From: CAWKDG01 sp963848355
Lineage (GTDB): Bacteria > Actinomycetota > Acidimicrobiia > Acidimicrobiales > UBA8190
Direction of reading: 5' to 3'
Length of the DNA: 64,000 bases
Assembly: GCA_963848355.1 (NCBI GenBank)
Contig: CAWKDG010000014.1
Span: 1 to 64,000, forward strand
The position numbers and the translations under genes are program-made. A model generated the notes under the pieces. That model had not been told where the DNA came from and made no database searches. It saw only the letters and a list, made by a program, of their open reading frames with translations. This document shows, piece after piece, positions 1-8,416 of the stretch; position 1 is the first letter of the stretch, and each line of letters begins with the position of its first letter.

Positions 1-816
1 GGCGACGGCGCCGATCCCTTGACCCGTCACGAGGGCAGAGGTGGCGCCGGCCCCCCGGTGCAGACCTTCGATGGCCTCAGCGGGGACGAGGCCGATGAAC
101 GGCGAGCCGATCAGGGCCACGATGGCGATCAGCAGGATGGCGCTGCGACACCCCGGCTCGCCGGCCGCCACCCGGACACCGGCCACGATCCGGCGGGCGA
201 TGCGCTCCACCGGCGCTGTCGGTGCCTTCCCGACCGGCAGGCGTACGAAGACGAGAGCCACGACCACGGCCCCGAAGGAGGCGGCGTTCACGGCGAACGC
301 CCACGCGTCGGAGCCGGCCACGAGCACGACTCCGGCCAGGGCCGGTCCGATGACCCGGCCCAGATTGAATTGGGCCGAGGACAGTGACACGGCCCCCAGC
401 AGGTCCTCGTGGGGAACGAGATCGGGAAGCATGGCCTGATAGGTGGGAAACCCGATCGCCGCCGCCACCCCGCCGAGGAAGGCCACGCCGACCAGGGCCG
501 CCGGCGGGGCGTGACCGGCGGCGGCCAGCACGGCGAGGACGACGGCGAAGCAGGCCTCGGCCACCGTGGTGACGATCAGCCACCGCCTCCGGTCGAGCCG
601 GTCGGCCAGCGCGCCTCCCACCGGGGCGAGCAACCCCATGGGGAGAAAGGCGGCGGCGGCCACCAGACCGGTCCACAACGGCTGATGGGTGCGCGCCGTG
701 ACGACGTATCCCAGGGCGACCGTCTGCATCCACGAGCCCACGTTGGAGACCAGGGCCGCCGACCACACCAGGGCGAAGTTGCGCGAACGCAGCGGCCGGA
801 ACGAGGACAGGGCCAC
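1..816 (-). CDS. MFS transporter (MFS_3/EntS-like exporter), C-terminus off the window
   Basis: A 272-codon reading frame enters from the left edge and starts at a GTG (814-816). An in-frame TAG lies four codons upstream, so this is the first possible non-internal start. The translation begins VALSSFRPLRSRNFALVW, the usual opening of MFS_3 drug/siderophore exporters, and continues with several hydrophobic helices. An MFS loop motif, GALADRLDRRRW, follows helix 2, and QFNLGRVIGPALAG is typical of the helix 4-5 region. The role would be proton-driven export across the cytoplasmic membrane; the substrate cannot be told. It is divergent from the sirtuin gene. The remaining helices lie outside the window. 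Confidence 0.85.
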   Translation of the reverse strand, partial: MALSSFRPLRSRNFALVWSAALVSNVGSWMQTVALGYVVTARTHQPLWTGLVAAAAFLPMGLLAPVGGALADRLDRRRWLIVTTVAEACFAVVLAVLAAAGHAPPAALVGVAFLGGVAAAIGFPTYQAMLPDLVPHEDLLGAVSLSSAQFNLGRVIGPALAGVVLVAGSDAWAFAVNAASFGAVVVALVFVRLPVGKAPTAPVERIARRIVAGVRVAAGEPGCRSAILLIAIVALIGSPFIGLVPAEAIEGLHRGAGATSALVTGQGIGAVA

Positions 817-877
817 CGCCGGAGGCTATCGCCCGTAGCCGGGGGCGCCTTCGAAGGGGCGCCCCGGATGGAACACT

Positions 878-1663
878 GTGACCGTGGATCTGCGCACCGC
901 GGTGGACCGGGCCGGCGCCATCGTCGGCGCCAGCCGGCGCATCGTCGTCCTCACCGGTGCCGGGATCTCGACCGACTCGGGGATCCCCGACTTCCGAGGC
1001 CCCTCGGGGATCTGGACCAAGAATCCCGAAGCCGAGAAGATGGCGACGATCCAGGCCTACGTGGACGACGCCGACGTCCGGCGCCGCGCCTGGCGCAGCC
1101 GCCTCGATTCACCGACCTGGGACGCCGAGCCCAACGCCGGACACACCGCTCTCGTCACCCTCGAACGACGCGGCACCCTCGACACACTGGTGACCCAGAA
1201 CGTCGACGGACTCCACCAGGCGGCGGGAAGCGACCCCGACAAGGTGGTCGAGATCCACGGGACCATGCGCTTCGTCGTCTGCCTCTCGTGCGGCACCCGC
1301 ACACCCATGCCCGACGTCCTGGCCCGGGTGCGGGCCGGCGAAGACGATCCGGCGTGCACCGAGACGACGAGCCGAGGCGTGTGCGCGGGAATCCTCAAGT
1401 CGGCCACCATCAGCTTCGGCCAGAACCTGGTGGCCGACGATCTCGTCCGCAGCGAAGAGGCGGCTCGTCGCTGCGATCTCCTTCTGGCCGTGGGTTCCAC
1501 CCTGTCCGTCTACCCGGCGGCCGGCCTCGTTCCCGCCGCTCATCTGGCCGGAGCACGCATCGTCATCGTCAACGCCGAGCCCACCGACTATGACGCTCTC
1601 GCCGACGTCGTCGTGCGTGGTCCGATCGGAGAGGTCCTTCCCCTCATCGTCTCGGCCTCCTGA
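878..1663 (+). CDS. NAD-dependent protein deacylase, Sir2 family
   Basis: This 261-residue cytosolic sirtuin should remove acyl groups from lysines using NAD. The NAD-binding GAGIS is at about residue 28, TQNVDGLH at 105-112, and the catalytic His at 126 (EIHG). The zinc-site cysteines are C134, C137, C159 and C168; the spacing between the two pairs is longer than in many bacterial sirtuins. The GSTLSVYPAA and VIVNAEPT segments of the Rossmann core are present. The start is a GTG. Length matches the family. The gene stands alone, divergent from the MFS gene and convergent with a small membrane protein and acetyltransferase. A sirtuin near an acetyltransferase invites a lysine-acetylation link, but that is only inference. 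Confidence 0.93.
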   Translation: MTVDLRTAVDRAGAIVGASRRIVVLTGAGISTDSGIPDFRGPSGIWTKNPEAEKMATIQAYVDDADVRRRAWRSRLDSPTWDAEPNAGHTALVTLERRGTLDTLVTQNVDGLHQAAGSDPDKVVEIHGTMRFVVCLSCGTRTPMPDVLARVRAGEDDPACTETTSRGVCAGILKSATISFGQNLVADDLVRSEEAARRCDLLLAVGSTLSVYPAAGLVPAAHLAGARIVIVNAEPTDYDALADVVVRGPIGEVLPLIVSAS

Positions 1664-1708
1664 CCGCCGGCCATCAGAGCGCCAGGCCGGTCGGTCGACC
1701 TCGGAGCC

Positions 1709-1828
1709 CTATTCCGGCTTGGCCCGGTTGCGGCGGGGCTTCAGGGCGAACCACCAGATGCTGGCGATGGTGCCGAGGAGACCGAGTCCCGCCAGCGCTG
1801 GCTTCACGAGCTTCCGACGACGAGTCAC
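1709..1828 (-). CDS. Small single-pass membrane protein (39 aa)
   Basis: A 39-codon frame with a GTG start lies 10 bases downstream of the GNAT acetyltransferase stop on the same strand. It has the layout of a small bitopic membrane protein: a basic N-terminus (VTRRRKLVKP), a hydrophobic stretch of about 17 residues (LAGLGLLGTIASIWWFA), and a basic C-terminus (LKPRRNRAKPE). I do not recognise the family. The charge pattern on both flanks and the tight spacing argue for a real gene; its shortness argues for caution. It is too short for most automatic gene calls. Confidence 0.5.
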   Translation of the reverse strand: MTRRRKLVKPALAGLGLLGTIASIWWFALKPRRNRAKPE

Positions 1829-1838
1829 GAGGCAGACC

Positions 1839-2504
1839 CTAATGGAGGGACTGGACCATGACTTGCAGGTGGTGGCGCTCGCCCCGGGGCGAGCGGAGCC
1901 CGGGCGCCGGTATCGGTCGGCGCCGCTTCTCGAATCCCATCGCCTCGAAGAAGGCGACGGCGCCGGTGTTCTCGGCGATCGTCTCCAGGTGGCACCCGGG
2001 GACGTCGGCCTGACGGAGCCGCTCGAGCCACCGTCGCATGAGCGCAGCCCCCACGCCGCGTCCTCTGGCGTCGCGCAGGAGGTCGATGTGGAGATGGGCC
2101 GGCCACCGGGGATCGGAGAACGGTGCCGGAGGCAGACGTTTGTGGGCGGCGTCGACGATCACGTCGCCCATCGACCGCCAGACGAACCGGGCCGTGCCGG
2201 GACGGAAGGCAATGCCCCGCCTGGTGATCTGGCGGCCGACGACGGTGGCGGGGTTCCAGGCCCGGGCGCTGTCGACACAGCCGAGGAGGTAACCCCTGAC
2301 CTCGCCGTCGACCTCGGCCACGAGCGCCGATTCGGGCTCGGCGTCGGTGTAGTAGCTGGTGAAGATGTTGGAGAAGCTCTCGGCATCGCGCCACTGCCAT
2401 TCCACCGGGTCCCCGATGTACCCCGTCACGAAGCAGATGTGCCGGACGCGGGCCCGGTCGCTCGGTTCGTAGGGGCGGACGAGGACGTCACTCATGGCTG
2501 TCAA
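1839..2504 (-). CDS. GNAT family N-acetyltransferase
   Basis: A 221-residue GNAT protein. The acetyl-CoA binding motif A is seen as LLRDARGRGVGAALMRRWLERL near residues 148-170, followed by the usual NTGAVAFFEAMGF motif B. The N-terminal part (VRPYEPSDRARVRHICFVTGY) matches the beta1-alpha1 start of the fold. The extra segment at 75-145 resembles eukaryote-like GNATs with a longer substrate loop. The substrate is unknown. The start ATG overlaps the aldehyde dehydrogenase stop by four bases (ATGA), so translation is probably coupled. A second in-frame ATG three codons later is an alternative start. Confidence 0.85.
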   Translation of the reverse strand: MTAMSDVLVRPYEPSDRARVRHICFVTGYIGDPVEWQWRDAESFSNIFTSYYTDAEPESALVAEVDGEVRGYLLGCVDSARAWNPATVVGRQITRRGIAFRPGTARFVWRSMGDVIVDAAHKRLPPAPFSDPRWPAHLHIDLLRDARGRGVGAALMRRWLERLRQADVPGCHLETIAENTGAVAFFEAMGFEKRRRPIPAPGLRSPRGERHHLQVMVQSLH

Positions 2505-3886
2505 CCCTCGGTGGAGAGAAAGACGTTCTTGATCTCGGAATAGGCGTCGAGGGCTTCGAGGCCGAGCTCACGACCGAACCCGGACTGCTTCATGCCACCG
2601 AAGGGGGTGTTGATGCGGACGGACGTGTTCGAGTTCACCGACAACACACCGGCGTTCACGGCGCGGGCCATACGCAGGGCCCGGGCGCCGTCGCGGGTCC
2701 AGATCGAGCCCGACAGCCCGTAGGGCGTGTCGTTGGCCAGGGAGACGGCGTGGTCCTCGTGGTCGAATGGCGTGATGGCCACCACCGGGCCGAAGACCTC
2801 GTCGCGCCACAGACGCGTTCCCGGTGCGGCCGGCGCCACCACTGTGGGGGCGAACCACCATCCCGGTCCGGCGTGCTCCGCACCGCGGTAGGCCACCGGG
2901 AGCTCCTCGGGCGGCGCCTCGAGGAACGAGGCGACGTCGGCCCGGTGGCCCTCCGAGACGAGCGGTCCCATCTCGGTGGCGGGGTCCTCGGGATCGCCGA
3001 TCACCATGGCATCGGTGGCGGCGACGAACAGCTCGACGAACCGGTCGAAGGCGGAGCGCTCGACGAGGATCCGGCTCCGGGCACAGCAATCCTGTCCGGC
3101 GTTGCCGAACACGGCCGACGGGGCGGCGGCGGCGGCGCGCTCGAGGTCGGCGTCGGCGAACACGACGTTGGCCGACTTCCCACCGAGCTCCAGCGTCACC
3201 CGCTTGATCGTTCCTGCCGCTCGCGCCATGACGTCGCGTCCGGCCTCGGTGGAACCGGTGAACGCCACTTTGGCCACGTCCTGGTGTTCGACCAGGAACG
3301 ATCCCACCGACGATCCCGGGCCCACCACCACCTGGAGGACTCCTTCGGGGATCCCCGCCTCGAGGGCGAGCTCGGCGAAACGCAGGGCGGTGAGCGGGGT
3401 CAGCTGCGCCGGCTTCACCACCACCGTGTTCCCGCAGGCCAGGGCGGGTCCCACCTTCCATGACGTGATGGCGAGGGGGAAATTCCACGGAACGATGGCC
3501 ACGACGACACCGAGGGCGTCGTGCAGCGTCAGGTCGATGCCCCCCGACACGGGGATGGTGGCGCCGCGGTGCTTGTCGACGGCGCCGGCGTAGAAGTGCA
3601 GGACCTCGGCCACCATGGCCACCTCGGCCCGACTGTCGGCGATGGGCTTCCCCACATTGCGCGTCTCGAGCAGGGCCAGCTCGTCGGCCTGCTCTTGGAC
3701 CCGGACGGCGAACCGCCGCAGGATCCGGGCACGGTCAGAAGCGGAGACGGCGCGCCACGAGGGGAAGGCGGAGACGGCCCGGCGCACGACGGCGTCGGCC
3801 TCGTCGGCGTCTTGGCGCCTCACGTCGGCCACCGGTCGCTCGGTCGCCGGATTCACCACGGTCATGGTGGAGTCGGACGTCGGCAT
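2501..3886 (-). CDS. NAD(P)-dependent aldehyde dehydrogenase (PuuC/betaine-aldehyde type)
   Basis: This enzyme oxidises an aldehyde to its acid with NAD(P). The frame can extend to 3991, but the extension is low-complexity and runs into the neighbouring gene; the ATG at 3886 gives 461 residues, 34 bases after the previous stop. Family marks are VAIVPWNFPLAI, the cofactor loop FTGSTEAGRDVM, the general base in TLELGGKSANVV, the catalytic cysteine in NAGQDCCARSRI, and EVFGPVVAI. It is slightly shorter than the common 480-500 residues. Its neighbours are a C26 gamma-glutamyl hydrolase, an SDR and a glutamine-synthetase-like ligase. That points to the aldehyde step of gamma-glutamylated amine breakdown, an inference from context. 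Confidence 0.9.
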   Translation of the reverse strand: MPTSDSTMTVVNPATERPVADVRRQDADEADAVVRRAVSAFPSWRAVSASDRARILRRFAVRVQEQADELALLETRNVGKPIADSRAEVAMVAEVLHFYAGAVDKHRGATIPVSGGIDLTLHDALGVVVAIVPWNFPLAITSWKVGPALACGNTVVVKPAQLTPLTALRFAELALEAGIPEGVLQVVVGPGSSVGSFLVEHQDVAKVAFTGSTEAGRDVMARAAGTIKRVTLELGGKSANVVFADADLERAAAAAPSAVFGNAGQDCCARSRILVERSAFDRFVELFVAATDAMVIGDPEDPATEMGPLVSEGHRADVASFLEAPPEELPVAYRGAEHAGPGWWFAPTVVAPAAPGTRLWRDEVFGPVVAITPFDHEDHAVSLANDTPYGLSGSIWTRDGARALRMARAVNAGVLSVNSNTSVRINTPFGGMKQSGFGRELGLEALDAYSEIKNVFLSTEG

Positions 3887-3920
3887 CCCTGCAGTCAACC
3901 ACGGACCGGATCGCGAGCGG

Positions 3921-4640
3921 TCACCGGGCGGAGCGCACCAGGGCCTCGAACAGGGACACGTCTCCGTCCTGTTCGGGGTGCCATTCCACACCGACGACGA
4001 ACGCGGCCGATGACAGCTCGACGCCCTCGACCACGCCGTCGGGAGCCCACGCCGTTGCCACCAACCCGCGGCCGAGACGATCCACGGCCTGATGATGCGA
4101 GCACCGGACCGTGACCGAGTCGGGCAGGGTCTTGGCCAGCCGCGACCCCGGTTCGATCCGGACCTCGATCGTCCCGAAGCAACCGACCTCCGGCTGGTGC
4201 CCGGCGTGGCCGACGCTGTCGGGGACGTGCTGGACGAGGGTGCCCCCGAGATGGACGTTCAGCACCTGCATGCCGCGACAGATGGCGAGCACGGGTATCC
4301 CGGCGTCGAGCGCCGCCCCCAGAAGGGCGAACTCGTTGTCGTCGCGCCGACGGTTCACTCCCGACGTGACGGGGTGGGGAACGGCTCCGTAGCGGCCGGG
4401 GTCCACGTCCCCTCCGCCGACGAGCACGAGGGCGTCGAGGACGGCCACCACGTCGGCGGCCGACGCGTCGTCACCGCCGGGACCCTCGCTCGGAGGCAGG
4501 AGCAGTGGGCGCCCGCCGACCTCAGCCACGCAATCCACGTACGACACCGGGAGCACCGCCGCCGGTCGTTGCCACGGCCCCCATGACGCATCCTGCCGGT
4601 ACGTCGTCACCCCCACGAGCGGCGTCGTGCCCTTCGTCAT
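3921..4640 (-). CDS. puuD: Gamma-glutamyl-gamma-aminobutyrate hydrolase family (peptidase C26, PuuD-like)
   Basis: A class I glutamine-amidotransferase-fold hydrolase of 239 residues. The nucleophile Cys is in ILAICRGMQVLNVHLGG and the His-Glu pair is in GVEWHPEQDGD, completing a Cys-His-Glu triad. GGGDVDPGRYG is the typical C26 oxyanion-loop region. In E. coli PuuD releases GABA from gamma-glutamyl-GABA in putrescine catabolism. Here the partners are a PuuC-like dehydrogenase downstream and a divergent SDR/ligase pair, so a gamma-glutamylated amine pathway (putrescine or ethanolamine) is likely. The ATG start at 4640 leaves 54 bases to the divergent SDR gene, which must hold both promoters. 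Confidence 0.88.
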   Translation of the reverse strand: MTKGTTPLVGVTTYRQDASWGPWQRPAAVLPVSYVDCVAEVGGRPLLLPPSEGPGGDDASAADVVAVLDALVLVGGGDVDPGRYGAVPHPVTSGVNRRRDDNEFALLGAALDAGIPVLAICRGMQVLNVHLGGTLVQHVPDSVGHAGHQPEVGCFGTIEVRIEPGSRLAKTLPDSVTVRCSHHQAVDRLGRGLVATAWAPDGVVEGVELSSAAFVVGVEWHPEQDGDVSLFEALVRSAR

Positions 4641-4694
4641 GGCGGCCAGTATCGCACCGCCGAAGAGACGGGCCGAACCGGTAGTGTCGGCGCG

Positions 4695-5474
4695 ATGGCA
4701 GAGCGGCTCTCGGGCAAAGTGGCGCTCATCACCGGCGCCGGAAGCGGAATCGGACGCGTGGCGGCCGAACTGTTCGCGTCGGAGGGTGCAGCCGTCGTCG
4801 TGGCCGATGTGGCCGCCGACGCCGCTCACGCCACCGTCGACACCATCGCGGCGACGGGCGGCCGGGCCCTGGCCGTGGCGGCCGACGTCGCCGACGAGCG
4901 ACAGGTCGTCGACATGGTCGGCGCCGCTGTCGACGCCTTCGGTGCCCTGCACGTCCTCTTCAACAACGCCGGGATCTTTCCCGGCGACGACGGCGGAGTC
5001 CTCGACACCCCGCCGGCGACATGGGACCGGGTCATGCAGGTGAACCTGAAAGGGGTGTGGCTCGGGTGCCGCGCCGCGGTCCCGGCCATGATCGACTCGG
5101 GCGGCGGTTCCATCGTCAACGTGGCCTCGTTCGTCGCCCTCATGGGTGCGGCGACGGCCCAAGTCGCCTACACGGCGTCAAAGGGAGGGGTGCTCGCCTT
5201 CACCCGGGAGCTGGCCGTCGAATACGCCCGGTCCGGCATCCGGGCCAACTCGCTGTGTCCCGGACCGATCGACACCCCTCTGCTCGCCGAATTGCTGGCC
5301 GATCCCGTCCGGCGGCAACGCCGACTGGTCCACGTCCCCATGGGCCGACTCGGCCGTCCCGAGGAGATCGCCCGCGCCGCTCTGTTCCTGGCCTCGGATG
5401 ATTCGTCGTTCATGACGGGCTCGGCCCTCGTCGTCGACGGGGGCATCACCGCCGCCTACGTCACACCCGAGTAG
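4695..5474 (+). CDS. Short-chain dehydrogenase/reductase (classical SDR)
   Basis: A 259-residue classical SDR with the complete set of motifs: TGAGSGIG cofactor loop (14-21), NNAG (about 90), catalytic Ser in NVASF, and YTASKGG with the catalytic Tyr and Lys, then PGPIDTP. The Asp after beta-2 (VVVADVAADA) favours NAD(H) over NADP(H). It reads in the same direction as the glutamine-synthetase-like gene 95 bases later. The E. coli Puu pathway uses a flavin oxidase (PuuB) for its oxidation step; an SDR here could replace it or handle an alcohol intermediate. The substrate is not determined. Confidence 0.9.
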   Translation: MAERLSGKVALITGAGSGIGRVAAELFASEGAAVVVADVAADAAHATVDTIAATGGRALAVAADVADERQVVDMVGAAVDAFGALHVLFNNAGIFPGDDGGVLDTPPATWDRVMQVNLKGVWLGCRAAVPAMIDSGGGSIVNVASFVALMGAATAQVAYTASKGGVLAFTRELAVEYARSGIRANSLCPGPIDTPLLAELLADPVRRQRRLVHVPMGRLGRPEEIARAALFLASDDSSFMTGSALVVDGGITAAYVTPE

Positions 5475-5480
5475 CGCTTC

Positions 5481-5515
5481 GCCACCGAACAGGGCGCCGC
5501 CACCGAACAGGGCGC
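5481..5515 (+). repeat. Two-copy 17-bp tandem repeat between SDR and ligase genes
   Basis: The sequence GCCACCGAACAGGGCGC occurs twice with a period of 18 bases, immediately after the SDR stop codon and before the ligase start at 5570. It has no evident hairpin. It may be a slippage product. Confidence 0.7.
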
Positions 5516-5569
5516 GGCGGCGGGCCCGCGGTGCTGGACGGCATCTCCGGCCCGTGCAATCGTGCGTGG

Positions 5570-6929
5570 ATGCTCACCGACAGCGCACTGCGGCAACTGA
5601 TCGCCGACGGGTCCATCGACACCGTCGTCGTCTGCTTCCCCGACATGCAGGGCCGACCGGTCGGCAAGCGGGTCACGGCGCCGTTCTTCCTCGAGCACGT
5701 CCTGGAGCACGGCATCGAGGCGTGCGACTACCTCCTCGCTCTCGACGTCGACATGGAGCCCCTTCCCGGCTACCGATTCGCCAACTGGGAGGGGGGCTAC
5801 GGCGACATGGTCGCCCTACCCGACCTCTCGACGCTGCGGCGGGTGCCCTGGCTCGAGGGCACGGCCATGGTGGTCTGTGATCTCGTGGGGACCGACGGTG
5901 CCCCTGTCGAGGTGTCCCCCCGGCGGGTCTTGTCCCGGCAGATCGAACGCGCCGCTGCCGCCGGCTTCGACGTCAAGTGCGCGACCGAGCTCGAGTTCTT
6001 CCTCTTCCGCGAATCCTTCGAGGAGGCGGCGGCCAAAGGTTGGCGCGACATGCATCCCCACACCTCCACGATCGAGGACTACCAACTCCTCCAGACATCG
6101 CGTGAGGAGTACGTCATCCGACGGATCCGCAACGAGATGATCGAAGCCGGGGTGCCCATCGAGTTCTCCAAGGGTGAGGCCGGTCGGGGCCAGCACGAGA
6201 TCAACGTCACCTACGGTCGCGCCCTCGAGGTCGCCGACCGACACCTCGTCTTCAAGAACGGCGTCAAGGAGATCGCCGATCAGTGCGGACGGGCGGCCAC
6301 GTTCATGGCCAAGTGGTCGATGGCCGAGGTGGGATCGTCCTGCCACGTCCACGCCAGCCTGTGGGACGTCTCCACCGGGGCGCCTCTCATGGCCGATCCC
6401 GTCCGGCCCTCCGATCTGTCGGACGTCGGGCGCCAGTTCGTGGCGGGCCTGCTCCTGGGGGCCCGGCAGCTCACCTGGATGTGGGCGCCCTACGTCAATT
6501 CGTATCGTCGCTACATGCCCGGGATCGTGGGCACCGACGGCGGTGGTGTGGGGAGTGGACAACCGCACGTGCGGATTCCGGATCGTGGGCCACGGCGACG
6601 GTTGCCGCGTCGAGTGTCGGGTCCCGGGAGCGGACGCCAACCCCTATCTGGCGCTGGCCGCCGTCATCGCCGCCGGACTCTGGGGCATCGAGCACGAGCT
6701 CGAGCTACCGGCTCCCTATTCCGGCAACGCCTACCAGGCCGCCGACGTCGCCCGGATCCCGTCCACCCTGGTCGAGGCGATCGGCGAACTCGAGTCGAGC
6801 ACCATCGCAGCCGCCGCCTTCGGCGACGACGTGCACTACCACCTGGTCAACACCGCCCGTCAGGAGTGGGTCCGGGCGAACCAGGTCGTCACCGACTGGG
6901 AGCTGGCTCGCAATTTCGAGCGAATCTGA
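5570..6929 (+). pseudogene. Glutamine-synthetase-like gamma-glutamyl-amine ligase, one frame break
   Basis: A type I glutamine-synthetase-fold protein. It would use ATP to join glutamate to an amine (GlnA3/GlnA4 or PuuA type). The first frame, from ATG 5570, carries the beta-grasp domain and CATELEFFLF, GEAGRGQHEINVTY, SSCHVHASLW and NSYRRYMPG. The rest continues in another frame as SWAPTAVVWGVDNRTCGFR, then GADANPYLALAAVIAAGLWG. The two halves join exactly if the A at about 6524 is removed (GGGATCG read as GGGTCG). The combined length is near 452 residues, normal for the family. The extra base may be a sequencing error, since both halves are well conserved. Context (C26 hydrolase, aldehyde dehydrogenase, SDR) supports amine rather than ammonia as acceptor. 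Confidence 0.85.
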
Positions 6930-6977
6930 AACCGACACGAGCGTCCGAAGACGCCGCCGGTGGTGACGCCTCGGTGG

Positions 6978-8387
6978 TCAGGCCTTGAACTGAAGGTCGC
7001 CGTAGCGGGCCAACAACTCCTCGACCGTACCCCGCGTCTTCACGGCCCCCGTCATGCCGTAGATCGGGGCCATGGCTCCCTGGGCCCCGGGCAGCGCCCG
7101 CACGGCGTCGACCGACGATGCGAGGTCGGCGACGAAACGATCGGCGATGCCGGGCTGCGCGTGGCGCAGCGTCACACAGATGTGGGCGGCCGGGGGCTGC
7201 TGCAGACCGTTGAGGCTCCATCCGCGCTGCGACATCTGGTCCATGACGGCATAGACATCGACCGCGTCCGACGCAAAGGCGATGACCCACAGGGGGTCGC
7301 CCAGCACGAACAGGTCCGGGATGGCGTCGATGCCGCGGCGGATGACGGCGGCGGCCTCGAGAATGGCCTTGGCCGCCACCAGGTACCCCTCCTCGCCGAA
7401 GGCCAGCATGGCCGCCCAGCACTCGGCCGATATGGCTCCGGGTCGGCTGCCGGCGAACGTCGGAGAGTAGTAGAGGCCGCCCATCCAGGTGGCCGTCCGG
7501 TAGTACTGATGCCGTCGGAGCTCCTTGTCCCGGTAGAGGATGACCGACGTCCCCTTGGCCGCGAATCCGAACTTGTGGGTATCGGCCGAGATCGACGTCA
7601 CCCCGGGAAGGCGAAAGTCGAAGGGCGGTACCCGATACCCGAGCTTCTCGGCCCAGGGCAGGACGAAACCGCCGAGGCAACAATCGGCGTGGAACCCGAT
7701 CCCGTGCTCGAGAGCCAGCTCCGACAGCTCTTCGATGGGATCGATCACTCCGTGGGGAAATCCCGGCGCCGAACCTACGATGACGATCGTGTTGTCGGTG
7801 ACGCGTGCACGCGCCGCCTCGACATCGGCGCGCCAATCAGCGCCCAGGGGGATGGGGACCGTCCGGATGCCGAAGTAGTGCGACGCCTTGTCGAAGGCGG
7901 CGTGGGCGCTCAGGGGGACCAGCATCTCGGGATCGGTGATCCCCCGCTCGGCGACCGCCCGGTCGCGGTACGTCCTCATGGCCAGGAGGATGCTCTCGGT
8001 CCCACCCGACGACACGGTGCCGCACACGCCGGCCACCCCGTTCTCCCCACCCCCGAGCATGGAACCCGTCATGGCCACGATCTCGGCTTCGTACTTGACG
8101 GCGCTCGGCCACAGCTCGGGGTGCAGCGGGTTGGCCTGTGAATTGATGGCGTAGACCTCGTTCAGGAACCCGATGTGCTCAGATCCGCCGTGGTAGACGG
8201 CGCCCGAGGCGAATCCGTCCTGCCACTTCGGTCGCTCGCGCTCGGCCAGTTCCCGCATCTCGGTCAGGATCTCGGCGCGGGGGCGGCCCGTGGCCGGGAG
8301 CTGCCGGTAGGTGTGGTGCGATTCGCGGTACGGGCGCAGCTCGGCTTCGAGAACGTCGACGACGAAGTCGAGATCCGATGATTCCAT
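6978..8387 (-). CDS. PLP-dependent group II decarboxylase/lyase (sphingosine-1-phosphate lyase-like)
   Basis: A 469-residue fold-type I PLP enzyme. The Schiff-base lysine is K272 in SADTHKFGFAAKG; phosphate-binding GTVSSGGTESIL is at about 123-134, and HADCCLGGF carries the PLP-ring Asp. The motif order and the phrase YHGGSEHIGFLNEVYA match the sphingosine-1-phosphate lyase/glutamate decarboxylase-like group. It would cleave or decarboxylate a phosphorylated amino alcohol or amino acid. ATG 8387 is chosen because AAGGAG lies nine bases upstream; a longer open frame upstream overlaps the kinase gene and is not protein-like. It follows the FGGY kinase by 29 bases, so the two are probably one operon; kinase then lyase would suit phosphorylation followed by C-C cleavage. 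Confidence 0.88.
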   Translation of the reverse strand: MESSDLDFVVDVLEAELRPYRESHHTYRQLPATGRPRAEILTEMRELAERERPKWQDGFASGAVYHGGSEHIGFLNEVYAINSQANPLHPELWPSAVKYEAEIVAMTGSMLGGGENGVAGVCGTVSSGGTESILLAMRTYRDRAVAERGITDPEMLVPLSAHAAFDKASHYFGIRTVPIPLGADWRADVEAARARVTDNTIVIVGSAPGFPHGVIDPIEELSELALEHGIGFHADCCLGGFVLPWAEKLGYRVPPFDFRLPGVTSISADTHKFGFAAKGTSVILYRDKELRRHQYYRTATWMGGLYYSPTFAGSRPGAISAECWAAMLAFGEEGYLVAAKAILEAAAVIRRGIDAIPDLFVLGDPLWVIAFASDAVDVYAVMDQMSQRGWSLNGLQQPPAAHICVTLRHAQPGIADRFVADLASSVDAVRALPGAQGAMAPIYGMTGAVKTRGTVEELLARYGDLQFKA

Positions 8388-8416
8388 CGTGTGCTCCTTG
8401 GCTCGTAGCCCTGAGA

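Noticed and set aside
409..1593. Long plus-strand frame across the MFS and sirtuin genes
   Set aside because: Its translation is Arg/Gly-rich noise and overlaps two well-supported genes.
3887..3991. Longer N-terminus for the aldehyde dehydrogenase
   Set aside because: It would overlap the C26 hydrolase end and has no family similarity.
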